From NCBI GenBank assembly GCA_012515085.1, contig JAAYZB010000089.1:1-13910 (forward strand): a DNA stretch of 13,910 nt, in the 5' to 3' direction. A model generated the notes under the pieces. It was given only the letters and a program-made list of their open reading frames with translations. It did no database searches and was not told where the DNA came from. This DNA is from Acholeplasmataceae bacterium (GTDB lineage Bacteria > Bacillota_I > Bacilli_A > Izemoplasmatales > Hujiaoplasmataceae). This document shows positions 1-7,984 of this stretch, piece by piece. Position 1 is the first letter of the stretch. Each line of letters begins with the position of its first letter. A program made the position numbers and the translations under genes.

Positions 1-4
1 GACA

Positions 5-78
5 ACGGCAACTGGCTACCATCATATCGAAGGCCCTATAGCTTTGCGTCACTAACTTTCGCTAGTTTTGCTATTTAC
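5..78 (-). promoter_or_regulatory. GEMM-I (cyclic di-GMP-I) riboswitch aptamer
   Basis: The minus strand shows the GEMM-I conserved elements in order: a short stem strand AUAGC (74-70) followed by AAAA; a 5-bp hairpin CUAGC/GUUAG closed by a GAAA tetraloop (65-52); the hallmark GACGCAAAGC (50-41), whose GCUAU (42-38) pairs with AUAGC; AGGGCCU (37-31), the start of the second arm; GGUAGCC (20-14); and GUUGCC (12-7). GEMM-I RNAs bind cyclic di-GMP, with the GAAA loop docking into the second arm; a minority bind cyclic AMP-GMP, and I cannot exclude that here. A consensus promoter lies directly upstream. The expression platform and the controlled gene lie beyond the left edge, so I cannot say whether ligand turns the gene on or off. 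Confidence 0.88.
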
Positions 79-84
79 GGAGTA

Positions 85-113
85 ATTATATATCCTTGCG
101 GTCACTTTGTCAA
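85..113 (-). promoter_or_regulatory. Consensus sigma-A promoter of the riboswitch transcript
   Basis: Read on the minus strand, a perfect TTGACA (-35, plus positions 108-113) is followed by exactly 17 bases and a perfect TATAAT (-10, plus positions 85-90). The predicted start of transcription is near position 78-79, just ahead of the conserved core of the riboswitch. This is the best promoter in the window, so regulation of the leftward gene probably rests on the RNA rather than on initiation. Confidence 0.9.
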
Positions 114-196
114 TAAACTATGGCGGATTTTCTTTGTTTTTGCTTAAAACCAAACAATGCCGACTTTCCCATCATGCATTTCTCACAATATTTTAG

Positions 197-225
197 TTGT
201 TTTTCAAATGAATAAATGGTATCAT
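197..225 (+). promoter_or_regulatory. Promoter of the large exported foldase-like gene
   Basis: TTGTTT (197-202), a 17-base spacer, and TATCAT (220-225) preceded by TGG form an extended -10 promoter. The expected start is near 232, giving a leader of about 27 nt that contains the ribosome binding site AAGGAG (244-249), 9 bases before the ATG at 259. The stretch 114-196 between the two divergent promoters is AT-rich and I see nothing else in it. Confidence 0.6.
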
Positions 226-258
226 AAGTAATGCGAATTTGTTAAGGAGTGGAACATT

Positions 259-3200
259 ATGAATAGTCCTTTAGCCAAAAAATTTATCATTGTTTTTTCC
301 GTTGTCATCACCGTTGTTATCGCCGCTGTCGTCATCGCTTTCTCGACCGGGAATACCAAATACCCGGTTTTAAGCGACCCGAACGGTATTTTTTATGAAC
401 GAGTCGATGACAGTGACAACGTTCTTTATAGTATTACCAATGAAGAATTATATGAAAACTTCAAGTCCAAAGACGGTCTCCAGCAACTGCTTTTGTTGGT
501 GGACAAGACGTTGCTTGAAGATACTTTTTCTTCGATTACTGACGACGAAATCGCCGAGAGGATCAAACTCATGACCTATGGCACTTCCGATGATACGGAA
601 ATTGCCGAATTGACGCCTGAGAAAAAAGTCGAACTGGAAGCGGAATATGAGACCAATATGATCCTCTCTGGATATCACGGCATCGAATCCGAATACGCCA
701 TGTTGGCTCTTGCTCGCGAAAAAACAGCCCGTCAGATGATTCTTGACAGCGGTGATATTACCGATCTAAAAACAGCGACCGAATTTCTGACCAACACCTG
801 GGACGATATTCGCGCGCTTCGGATTCGCTATATGAGTTCATCCGATGCTGCGGAAGCCCTTCGCGAGCGGAAGCTTCTCACATACGGCGTCTCTAGCCTT
901 CGTCGATACAACGGCTATAACTTCAAGATGGAATCTTTGCTCGATCCGGATAACGATCTGGTAGAAGCTTATCAGACCATTCAAACCTATTATTTCGATG
1001 ATAATCAAAATATCCTTGATCTAAATGACAACATTTTATACTCCAGCGGCACAGGCAACCTCTATACTGATGAGGATGACGTTGAATACACACTCGACGG
1101 CGCAACCGGCAATCTGTTGGATGAAGACTTGGAAGTCGTGATCGAAAGTGATAAAATCCTCACCTCCAAGACCGCTGCCGAAACCTATAAAGAATTACAT
1201 ACGACCTACTATACCGTAACCAAAACCGATCCTTTTGATGAAGATGAACGCGCACGCGTGCTGAACGAAAACGATCAAGTCGTGTATACGGTTGATAAAA
1301 ACGGAAAAATCTATGATGATCACGATACCGACATTACCTCAACTACCACCCTTTATGTCAACAAAGTCTACACCCCCATCGAAAAGATTTCTCGCGTATC
1401 ATTGTTCAACTCGTCCGAATTGACCGATCAGGAAATCCTGACGGACTTCATTGATATGTACAATGAAGTGTATGGTCTATATCGTCCCGCTTTACCCACC
1501 GCGGCAACCATTGCCGAATTGGCAGCGCTTGACGATGATTATCTGAGTTTTAACTATGACGACGTCAAAGCTTCAAGTTCCGGCTTGGCCACGTATATGT
1601 TCCGCACTTTAGATCTGACAGACGATTCACTGGAGTGCTATTCTCCGACTCCCAAAAGCTATCCCGGACAAAACGATACCGCTCATTATCTTGTCTTCAA
1701 ATTGACTCAGCCCGAGAAGTTCGCTGCACATACACAAATGCTTGACAACATTGTGTCTCAAATCGTGATTCCTACCACCATTGGCGGCAACATCACCTTG
1801 ATGACCAAGGGTTGGTACAACTCCTCGATCGCCTGGACGTCCAGCAACTCAACGGTATTGACCGGAACTGGCGTCTTCAACGCTCCCCAAGTCGATACCG
1901 AGCTGGACCTCACATATCGAATCAATCTGAGTGGGTACATTCGTAGCGGTAAAATCACCGTGAATTGCTTGGCAAATGGCGATACCGTCGAAGTGGATGT
2001 CCCTGACGATGAAGAAATTTCGTTTAAAACGATGTTGAATGACGATACCCTCTATAACACGCTCTCGGAAAAACTTGCGGATTCGATGTTACAAGGTTCA
2101 ACCGGCACAACCAATCTGTCTAAATACTTGTTTAAATTCCGGGAAGAATACGGTTTCAAGATCTTAGATCATTGGTTGGCACGCACCTATAAAAAATCAT
2201 TCAGTGATTACGACGCCGAAACCAAAGGCGATAAAGAAGTCGTCGCGACTTTGTCGGGAAAACCCGGACTCACCACCCCGATCGACATCACAGCGGATGA
2301 TTTGTTCGAATATGCGACTTCCAAGAATTCCGCTCTTTATCTTATGTTCGCCTCGCTCCACAAAGAACTCCTCTATGCGACCACGTATTATACCGATTCC
2401 TTCGGCACGCAAATGGATTTTTATAAGAACAAGAGCCAACGGATGTCCGATCTCTTGACCTACGTTGATTCTATCAAAGACTATTACGGATATCTCCAAA
2501 GCGTCTATCAACAAAATCCGATGTATGGCACCTTCCCTTACGACTCTTTCCTTGAATATATTTATTTCGAACATAATGGAGCCAAATCGGAGAGTGACTT
2601 GATACGCGATGCGGTCACATCGAATCTCCAATCGTTCATGATCGATGATTCGATGGACACCTTTGATTTGCTCGAACTGGTATATCCGTCAATCGTTGAA
2701 AATTACACGAACTACTTCAGTTTAAACGTTGTACACTTGTTGATCTTGGTCGATTTTGACGAAGACGGTGCCCCCGATGATTATTATGACTATCTTGATT
2801 CTTTGGAAGATGACAACAAACTCGATGCCTATGAGACCTTGAAAGCCGCCTTCTATCAGGAAATCAACGATTATCTCGCCGATGAAGATAACAGTTTCAA
2901 TTCTCTCGTCTCCACATACCGCTCCGCCGCCTATGATGATGAGACTTGGGGCGCGTATAAAAAGAATGGCTTTATGTTATTGACGCAAGATCTTAACATC
3001 AAAGATTCCTCGGATGAAAACACGACGCACGCTCTCCATTACAGTGGTGAATACGGTGTTAAAGATTCTTATGTTCCTGAATTTGTCAACGCGTTGATCG
3101 ATCTCTATACGGAATATAATCTGCCACAAAACCTTGACAAAGAAGAACTCGTTTCCAGCCTCGTCGACACCGTCAATGGAAATCACATCATTCAAGTGAC

Positions 3201-3639
3201 GAAACCCACCGATTTTGCCCGTCCTTCGGCGCAATTTTCGGAAACCGATCCACTGAATCCGGAATTTTCCGACGGCGTGGAAAACACCAGTGACATCCCC
3301 ACAATCGAGCAAATTCGACTCTATGCCCGCTACTATTTCTTGGATCAACTCTATGATCTGACAGCCGTGGATGCCGAAGAAAAATACAATATCGTCGTTC
3401 CCAAAATTCCCGCGACATTGCGGAACAAACTTGCCGTATTTAGCGAGGATATCGTAGCGGAAGTCTACACGATGGGCACGCTCAATATCTATCATGCCGA
3501 TCGCTTACTGAATGGCCAGTTCCCAGATAACGATTATGTCACAAGAACGGAAGCGGAACTTCTACAGTTATTCACAAATACGAAAAACGCTTATTATCAA
3601 ACAATGTACGAGAAATACGAAACAGAAGATCAAGAATAA
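259..3639 (+). CDS. Large exported PrsA/parvulin-like protein with Ig-like domain
   Basis: This 1126-residue acidic protein starts with an uncleaved anchor or signal peptide (hydrophobic residues about 9-28, lysines 7-8 before it, no lipobox), so the rest should lie outside the membrane. I read it as a diverged, duplicated PrsA/SurA-type foldase. Copy 1: ITNEELYENF (59-68) and a helix resemble a SurA/PrsA N-terminal segment, IRALRIRYM (184-192) resembles the first parvulin strand, and AHYLVFKL (475-482) the last; they are separated by an insert with Asp/Asn-rich repeats (about 252-360). Residues about 500-577 look like a bacterial Ig-like domain (IAWTSSN, 525-531). Copy 2: ITADDLF (677-683), then VVHLLI (824-829, His826 at the parvulin histidine position) and NGNHIIQV (973-980). 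A helical tail follows. Copy 1 lacks the histidine (Arg188 instead), so it may be structural. Export and gene reality are well supported; the foldase assignment is inferred from weak motif similarity. Confidence 0.9.
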   Translation: MNSPLAKKFIIVFSVVITVVIAAVVIAFSTGNTKYPVLSDPNGIFYERVDDSDNVLYSITNEELYENFKSKDGLQQLLLLVDKTLLEDTFSSITDDEIAERIKLMTYGTSDDTEIAELTPEKKVELEAEYETNMILSGYHGIESEYAMLALAREKTARQMILDSGDITDLKTATEFLTNTWDDIRALRIRYMSSSDAAEALRERKLLTYGVSSLRRYNGYNFKMESLLDPDNDLVEAYQTIQTYYFDDNQNILDLNDNILYSSGTGNLYTDEDDVEYTLDGATGNLLDEDLEVVIESDKILTSKTAAETYKELHTTYYTVTKTDPFDEDERARVLNENDQVVYTVDKNGKIYDDHDTDITSTTTLYVNKVYTPIEKISRVSLFNSSELTDQEILTDFIDMYNEVYGLYRPALPTAATIAELAALDDDYLSFNYDDVKASSSGLATYMFRTLDLTDDSLECYSPTPKSYPGQNDTAHYLVFKLTQPEKFAAHTQMLDNIVSQIVIPTTIGGNITLMTKGWYNSSIAWTSSNSTVLTGTGVFNAPQVDTELDLTYRINLSGYIRSGKITVNCLANGDTVEVDVPDDEEISFKTMLNDDTLYNTLSEKLADSMLQGSTGTTNLSKYLFKFREEYGFKILDHWLARTYKKSFSDYDAETKGDKEVVATLSGKPGLTTPIDITADDLFEYATSKNSALYLMFASLHKELLYATTYYTDSFGTQMDFYKNKSQRMSDLLTYVDSIKDYYGYLQSVYQQNPMYGTFPYDSFLEYIYFEHNGAKSESDLIRDAVTSNLQSFMIDDSMDTFDLLELVYPSIVENYTNYFSLNVVHLLILVDFDEDGAPDDYYDYLDSLEDDNKLDAYETLKAAFYQEINDYLADEDNSFNSLVSTYRSAAYDDETWGAYKKNGFMLLTQDLNIKDSSDENTTHALHYSGEYGVKDSYVPEFVNALIDLYTEYNLPQNLDKEELVSSLVDTVNGNHIIQVTKPTDFARPSAQFSETDPLNPEFSDGVENTSDIPTIEQIRLYARYYFLDQLYDLTAVDAEEKYNIVVPKIPATLRNKLAVFSEDIVAEVYTMGTLNIYHADRLLNGQFPDNDYVTRTEAELLQLFTNTKNAYYQTMYEKYETEDQE

Positions 3640-3657
3640 CATTCAGTTCAAATAAAA

Positions 3658-3694
3658 GGGGTTGCCAAACGCTTGGCAACCCCTCTTTTTTATT
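3658..3694. terminator. Bidirectional intrinsic terminator
   Basis: An 11-bp perfect stem GGGGTTGCCAA/TTGGCAACCCC (3658-3668 with 3673-3683) closes the four-base loop ACGC. On the plus strand TCTTTTTTATT follows, ending the large foldase-like gene. On the minus strand the hairpin begins a few bases after the yhaM stop codon and is followed by TTTTATTTG, so it also ends the cca operon. The yhaM stop codon lies within the plus-strand T-run. Confidence 0.93.
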
Positions 3695-4622
3695 CACGTG
3701 TCAATTTGTGTTTATAGTATCTCTCCCGATCCAACACCCCAATCGACTGGGTTAAATCGCCGACTTTGATCAGGTTTAGTTCTTCACCAAGAACACAAAC
3801 CTTTGAATCGATGTTATCGAGAAAGTGGATGACGAGCGCTTCTGCCACATTCGGCTTTTTCGGTGATCCATAATTACCATAATAATGGTGGCTGATCAAG
3901 ATGTGTTCCAAAAGCATCACTTCTTCTGTCTTGTCGACCTGAAGTGCGACTGCCGTTTCGTGAATCAGATTAGTCCCCATCGTAATATGACCGATCAACC
4001 GTCCGGCGATTGTGTATTCACTTCCCTCAAACGAATCAAATTCCTGAATTTTGGCCACATCATGCAAGAAAATCCCTGCGATCAATAAGTCGTTGGATAA
4101 AAACGGATATACCTTTTGAAACCCCTCTGACAATTGCATCATCGAATATGTATGATAGGCAAGTCCGGAAATATAGGCGTGATGGAATTTGGTCGCGGCC
4201 GGATAGAGATAAAAATCATCTTTGAGTCGATTATAAATCTGTTCCGTCACTTGTTTGATCACGGGGGAAGTGATGGTTGCGAGTTTCGCTTCGATCCCTT
4301 TTCTCACTTTAGATAGATTGATCGGGGCATACCGATAAAAAGCCCGCATCAAGCGCTCTTTGTCGTCGTCCTCAAGCCCCATTTCCCCAATGATCGTCAC
4401 TTGATGTGCCAACAGGTGGATCTTTTCTTTGAATTCGATCGCTTCGGTGTCGAAATAATAGATCTTGTTCAAAGATATCGACTCATCATTTTGAATCCGG
4501 ACGACCAAGTTCTCCCCGGCTTCCGAACAAACATTGACCGCATAGGTGTCATAGGTCGAGGTATTGATCTGTTCGACTTTTCCATAAAATACGTAACGTT
4601 GTCCCACTTCAAAATTCATCAT
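3690..4622 (-). CDS. yhaM: 3'-5' exoribonuclease YhaM family
   Basis: YhaM enzymes are cytoplasmic metal-dependent 3'-5' exonucleases that trim short RNAs and can act on single-stranded DNA. The 310-residue product has an N-terminal OB-fold-like beta region (about 3-80) and an HD phosphohydrolase domain. Visible metal ligands and motifs are HH (147-148), His157 in LAYHT, the HD pair 187-188 in FLHDVAK, His212, the LEHILISHH stretch (238-246), and the FLDNIDSK signature (267-274). Length is close to the roughly 314 residues of Bacillus YhaM. The frame is open to 4664, but the start at 4622 (ATGATG) has AAAGGA eight bases upstream and matches the family N-terminus. The gene overlaps the 3' end of the pullulanase gene by 14 nt, consistent with translational coupling in one operon. 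Confidence 0.93.
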   Translation of the reverse strand: MMNFEVGQRYVFYGKVEQINTSTYDTYAVNVCSEAGENLVVRIQNDESISLNKIYYFDTEAIEFKEKIHLLAHQVTIIGEMGLEDDDKERLMRAFYRYAPINLSKVRKGIEAKLATITSPVIKQVTEQIYNRLKDDFYLYPAATKFHHAYISGLAYHTYSMMQLSEGFQKVYPFLSNDLLIAGIFLHDVAKIQEFDSFEGSEYTIAGRLIGHITMGTNLIHETAVALQVDKTEEVMLLEHILISHHYYGNYGSPKKPNVAEALVIHFLDNIDSKVCVLGEELNLIKVGDLTQSIGVLDRERYYKHKLTRE

Positions 4623-6717
4623 TTGGTTTGTCCTTTCCTTGGAACAGGCAAACGCCAATATCATTGAGATGACAGGTGCCTGATTTTTTGATGGTGATTG
4701 CCGAAATCGAGGTATAAAGCAAGTGGTACTCTTTGGGAATAACGATCTCTTCTAGTTGCGTCAAGGGTTTGAAAAGGATCAGGAAGTGCTCCTTTTGGTC
4801 AAGACGGATCAACACCGTGCTTTGAGGAGTGATCTCAACCTTGGAAGAAGCGACCAAATCGGAATGGGATTTGAGCTTTGGCAGTCGGCGTCTCAAGCGG
4901 ATCCAAGTTCTTAATTCTTCCACTTCTTGGATGGCTAGATCCAGTTCACGCCAGTGAATTTGGTTGATGTCATCACCGGCCTTGAAGGAGTTTTCACAGA
5001 AATCCTTTACCCGATAAAATTCTTGTCCAAGATGAATGAAGGGCAACCCCTGGCTTAAAACGGTCATCGCCAACGCCAAGCGCGCTTGCTTTCTAGCTAA
5101 AATGGGATCGTTTTGGATCAGCAACGCTTTGGCCATGAAAGTCAGATTGTCATGGCATTCGACGTAATTGACGGATTGGCTTGTATATTTGAAGAGCCAT
5201 CGTTGCCTTGCACTGCCTTCCACCCAGTGTGCCACGTCTTTTGCGTGAAAGGGGTCGCCCGTCGCAAACCCTTTTTCCAAGGCGTGAAACGTGCTGCCTT
5301 TGATTCCGTCACGAAAACGATCATTGAAGAACCCGATCGTGTGGAGCACTTTCTTGTTCTCAAGATGCGCCATTCGATCCAACTCGTTTCCCGAATGCAT
5401 TTTCCAGCCTTCGCCATACACGAGAATCTTGGGATTTACAGCTTCTAACTCTTGACGGACCTCATTCATCGTTTCAAAATCGATGAGTCCCATCAAATCA
5501 AAGCGAAAACCATCGATGTGAAACTCCGTCGCCCAGTAAATCAAGGCGTCGATGATCAGCTTCCGAACCATTTTCCGCTCGGTAGCCAAGTCGTTCTTAC
5601 ATCCGGAAAGCGCTGTGTGGATCCCTTCTCGATCTACTCGAAACGCGTACCCTGGCACCAAGCGTTCCATTGGAAACGACTCCCGATCATGGACATGGTT
5701 GAAAACCACATCCAAGATAACACCGATATTCGCTTGGTGAAAAGCGTTGATCACCTTTCGAAATTCGTTGATCCGGAGAATGGAATCTTCTGGATCGGTG
5801 GCATATCCGCCTTCCAAAACAAAATACTGCAAGGGATTATAGCCCCAATTATAATCGCTTCTCGGATTTTTTTCATCCACACCGGCAAAATCGAGCACCG
5901 GCATTAATTGCACGTGTGTGATCCCGAGGCTTTTCAAATAATCGAATCCTGCCGGCTGTCCAAGAGGCGTCTTTATCCCTGGTTCGATCAGACCGAGGAA
6001 TTTCCCCGGATAGCGAAAATTCATCTCTGGATCCATCGAAAAGTCCCGAACACTCAATTCCAAAACAACGGCATCCAACGGATTCCCCGAAAAATCAATG
6101 TCCGCATTGATTGGTTCGAATTGCGCTTTATCGACGATATAATTGTATTGGGAATTCGTATCGGACGCGATCCCATAGGGGTCGGTCAAAACTGATTCTT
6201 TGCCATTGACTTGCACGTGATATCGGTATCGATACCCCACATAATTTCCCTCGAGAACCAATCGCCAAATACCCGATGATTGATAATCCAGCAAGTGAAA
6301 TTCGCTATTTTTCTCCGGTGATAATAGTTCCAGACGGACTTGTTTGGCAACAGGAGACCAAAGTTTAAACTTACAGGATGTTTTTTGGTAATTGACTCCT
6401 AAATCCGTCTTTTTATAATAATAGATGTTGTCAAACAGCTCCGAGCGTACGATTTTTCCGGTTCGAAGCGATGATTGCTCCTTCCGATTGTTTTCGACAA
6501 GATAAGGTAAGTTGAGCAAGATATATGCATCAAAAGAACAAACCAGTTTCATCTCGTTTCTGAGATGGGTTTGTTCAAGAATCTTGAGGTCGATCACCTC
6601 ATCGTTCCCTTTCAAATGATACTCATCACTCGACTGATAATCATCATATGGAACAATGATCGTCACGAGATCAAAATCATCTAAATAAGAGTAAAAGGCT
6701 TCTTTGTTTTCGTTCAT
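4609..6717 (-). CDS. pulA: Type I pullulanase (glycogen/starch debranching)
   Basis: This GH13 enzyme hydrolyses alpha-1,6 branch points in pullulan, limit dextrins and glycogen. The 702 residues fit intracellular type I pullulanases such as Bacillus AmyX, and there is no signal peptide, so it should act in the cytoplasm on stored or imported glucans. After a variable N-terminal domain (about 1-105) comes a CBM48-like beta-sandwich starting at FKLWSPVAKQVRLELL. The catalytic barrel carries the type I signature YNWGYNP (289-295), DVVFNH, FRFDLMG with the nucleophile Asp407, YGEGW with the acid/base Glu436, and VECHDN with Asp523 as transition-state stabiliser. A small beta C-terminal domain follows. 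The start has AAAGGA eight bases upstream. It lies 15 nt behind cca and overlaps yhaM, so it is the middle gene of the operon. Confidence 0.96.
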   Translation of the reverse strand: MNENKEAFYSYLDDFDLVTIIVPYDDYQSSDEYHLKGNDEVIDLKILEQTHLRNEMKLVCSFDAYILLNLPYLVENNRKEQSSLRTGKIVRSELFDNIYYYKKTDLGVNYQKTSCKFKLWSPVAKQVRLELLSPEKNSEFHLLDYQSSGIWRLVLEGNYVGYRYRYHVQVNGKESVLTDPYGIASDTNSQYNYIVDKAQFEPINADIDFSGNPLDAVVLELSVRDFSMDPEMNFRYPGKFLGLIEPGIKTPLGQPAGFDYLKSLGITHVQLMPVLDFAGVDEKNPRSDYNWGYNPLQYFVLEGGYATDPEDSILRINEFRKVINAFHQANIGVILDVVFNHVHDRESFPMERLVPGYAFRVDREGIHTALSGCKNDLATERKMVRKLIIDALIYWATEFHIDGFRFDLMGLIDFETMNEVRQELEAVNPKILVYGEGWKMHSGNELDRMAHLENKKVLHTIGFFNDRFRDGIKGSTFHALEKGFATGDPFHAKDVAHWVEGSARQRWLFKYTSQSVNYVECHDNLTFMAKALLIQNDPILARKQARLALAMTVLSQGLPFIHLGQEFYRVKDFCENSFKAGDDINQIHWRELDLAIQEVEELRTWIRLRRRLPKLKSHSDLVASSKVEITPQSTVLIRLDQKEHFLILFKPLTQLEEIVIPKEYHLLYTSISAITIKKSGTCHLNDIGVCLFQGKDKPNDEF

Positions 6718-6732
6718 CGATGATGTCCTTTT

Positions 6733-7896
6733 TTACTTTCTAAAGTGTTGTTTCAAATAATCCAGCAATGCAATTTTTTCATTAGGTATCCTTGTCGAAT
6801 TCACAAGTTTGACGGCCAATGCCAACCACTCGCCAATGGCTTTGTCATTTCCCGGAAAGTATTCTTTCAAGTCGTTGCCCCCAAGTGCCAAGTCGGACAC
6901 TTTCTTGATTGGCAGCGATTGCCAGAGCGATTGAACCCGGCCCCTTTTATAAATCGTCGGTTTTAACCCAACAAGCAGCTTCTCTCCCGAGAGGCTTGTC
7001 GCAAGCTTGTGTTGGTACACGATTTCCCAATCTATTGAGCCTTCTTGAGCCTGCTTCAAAAAAGCTATTATGGCGTTTATTTGGCGCTTTTCAACCCGTG
7101 AAAATCGCCATTTATCGGGAATATCAGTATTTGCGAGATAAAAGCAGAGCGCATAAAATTCGCTTTCCGTCAATGAAAGATTCGCTTTATTCGCCAGGAA
7201 ATCAAGTCCCGGAACGATTTCTGGAAACACGTTGCCGATGCCGAGATCGACCATTAGTCGAATTGCTTTCTGTCGAAAAGGATATTGCCGGATCTGCGTT
7301 AGTTCAACCCGGATTCTTTCGTTCGCCACCCTGCCTAAAAGTGGCATGGCGAGCTCGATTGCATCTTTTGTCGCCGCTTCCAATTCAAAGTCCAATTTGG
7401 CGACGAACCGAAACGCTCGCAAAATTCGCAGCGCATCTTCTTTAAATCGCTGAAGAGGGTCTCCGATCGCCCGGATCAACCGCTGCTTAAGATCTTGGCG
7501 TCCGGAAAATAGATCGATGACTTCTTCCGCTAATCCCATGGCCATCGCATTGATCGTAAAGTCTCGGCGCCCAAGATCGCCCGCCAATTCCGTTTCAAAG
7601 ACGATATTCCCCGGATGGCGATTATCTTGATAATTGCGTTCCGCCCGAAAGGTGGTGATTTCATAGCGGTATTGATCAATGAACACGGTCATTGTGCCAT
7701 ATTTTTCACCCGTCGCCAGACTGCTTGGAAAAAGTTTTTTCACTTCTTCCGGTGTCGCATCGGTACAAATATCGATGTCCTCCGTCTTGAACCCCAACAG
7801 CCGATCGCGGACAAAACCTCCAACAAAAAAGGCCTGAAAATTGTTTTCGGTCAATGTTTTTAAGATGGTTTTTCCAAGCTCATACGGCATATTCAC
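6733..7896 (-). CDS. cca: CCA tRNA nucleotidyltransferase (class II)
   Basis: The enzyme adds or repairs the CCA end of tRNAs without a nucleic acid template. The head domain shows GGFVRD (26-31) followed by LLG, the metal-binding Asp pair in EDIDICT (Asp40, Asp42), RRDFTINAM (110-118) and, in the neck, EDALRILRAFRF (153-164), whose Glu/Asp/Arg residues act as the amino-acid template for CTP and ATP in class II enzymes. The 387 residues match full-length CCA-adding enzymes of Bacillota. The preferred start is the GTG at 7896, five bases after GGTGAT; an ATG two codons later (7890) is the alternative. It is the first gene of the cca - pulA - yhaM operon, transcribed from an extended -10 promoter with a predicted leader of only about 11 nt. 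Confidence 0.96.
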   Translation of the reverse strand: MNMPYELGKTILKTLTENNFQAFFVGGFVRDRLLGFKTEDIDICTDATPEEVKKLFPSSLATGEKYGTMTVFIDQYRYEITTFRAERNYQDNRHPGNIVFETELAGDLGRRDFTINAMAMGLAEEVIDLFSGRQDLKQRLIRAIGDPLQRFKEDALRILRAFRFVAKLDFELEAATKDAIELAMPLLGRVANERIRVELTQIRQYPFRQKAIRLMVDLGIGNVFPEIVPGLDFLANKANLSLTESEFYALCFYLANTDIPDKWRFSRVEKRQINAIIAFLKQAQEGSIDWEIVYQHKLATSLSGEKLLVGLKPTIYKRGRVQSLWQSLPIKKVSDLALGGNDLKEYFPGNDKAIGEWLALAVKLVNSTRIPNEKIALLDYLKQHFRK

Positions 7897-7913
7897 AACA
7901 TATCACCGTCCGT

Positions 7914-7942
7914 ATTATACCATAATCCTCACGCAAGTTCTA
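7914..7942 (-). promoter_or_regulatory. Promoter of the cca-pulA-yhaM operon
   Basis: On the minus strand TATAAT (7919-7914) is preceded by TGG, an extended -10, with a poor -35 (TAGAAC, 7942-7937) at 17 bases. Six bases after the -10 comes GGTGA (7907-7903), so transcription should begin at or just before the ribosome binding site. The promoter is back-to-back with that of yigZ. Confidence 0.7.
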
Positions 7943-7960
7943 TGAGATTCATCCCCGTTA

Positions 7961-7969
7961 TGATATAAT
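7961..7969 (+). promoter_or_regulatory. Extended -10 promoter of yigZ
   Basis: TGATATAAT (7961-7969) is a perfect extended -10 element; I see no convincing -35 at 16-18 bases. GGTGA (7976-7980) begins six bases after the -10 and lies four bases before the ATG at 7985, which implies a leader of only about 9-10 nt. Confidence 0.65.
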
Positions 7970-7984
7970 CAAACCGGTGATTTT

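Noticed and set aside
1096..1130. DGATG in the large exported protein as an ApbE flavinylation target
   Set aside because: Known ApbE targets have a D-x-x-(S/T)-G-A-T type motif within an FMN-bind domain; the residue order and surrounding domain do not fit here.
2977..3495. Minus-strand open frame of 172 codons inside the large exported protein gene
   Set aside because: It mirrors the real plus-strand frame, is Ile/Arg/Phe-rich as expected for a shadow, and has no supporting promoter or ribosome binding site.
6909..7445. Plus-strand open frame of 178 codons antisense to cca
   Set aside because: The opposite strand carries the CCA enzyme without interruption; the antisense product shows no domain.
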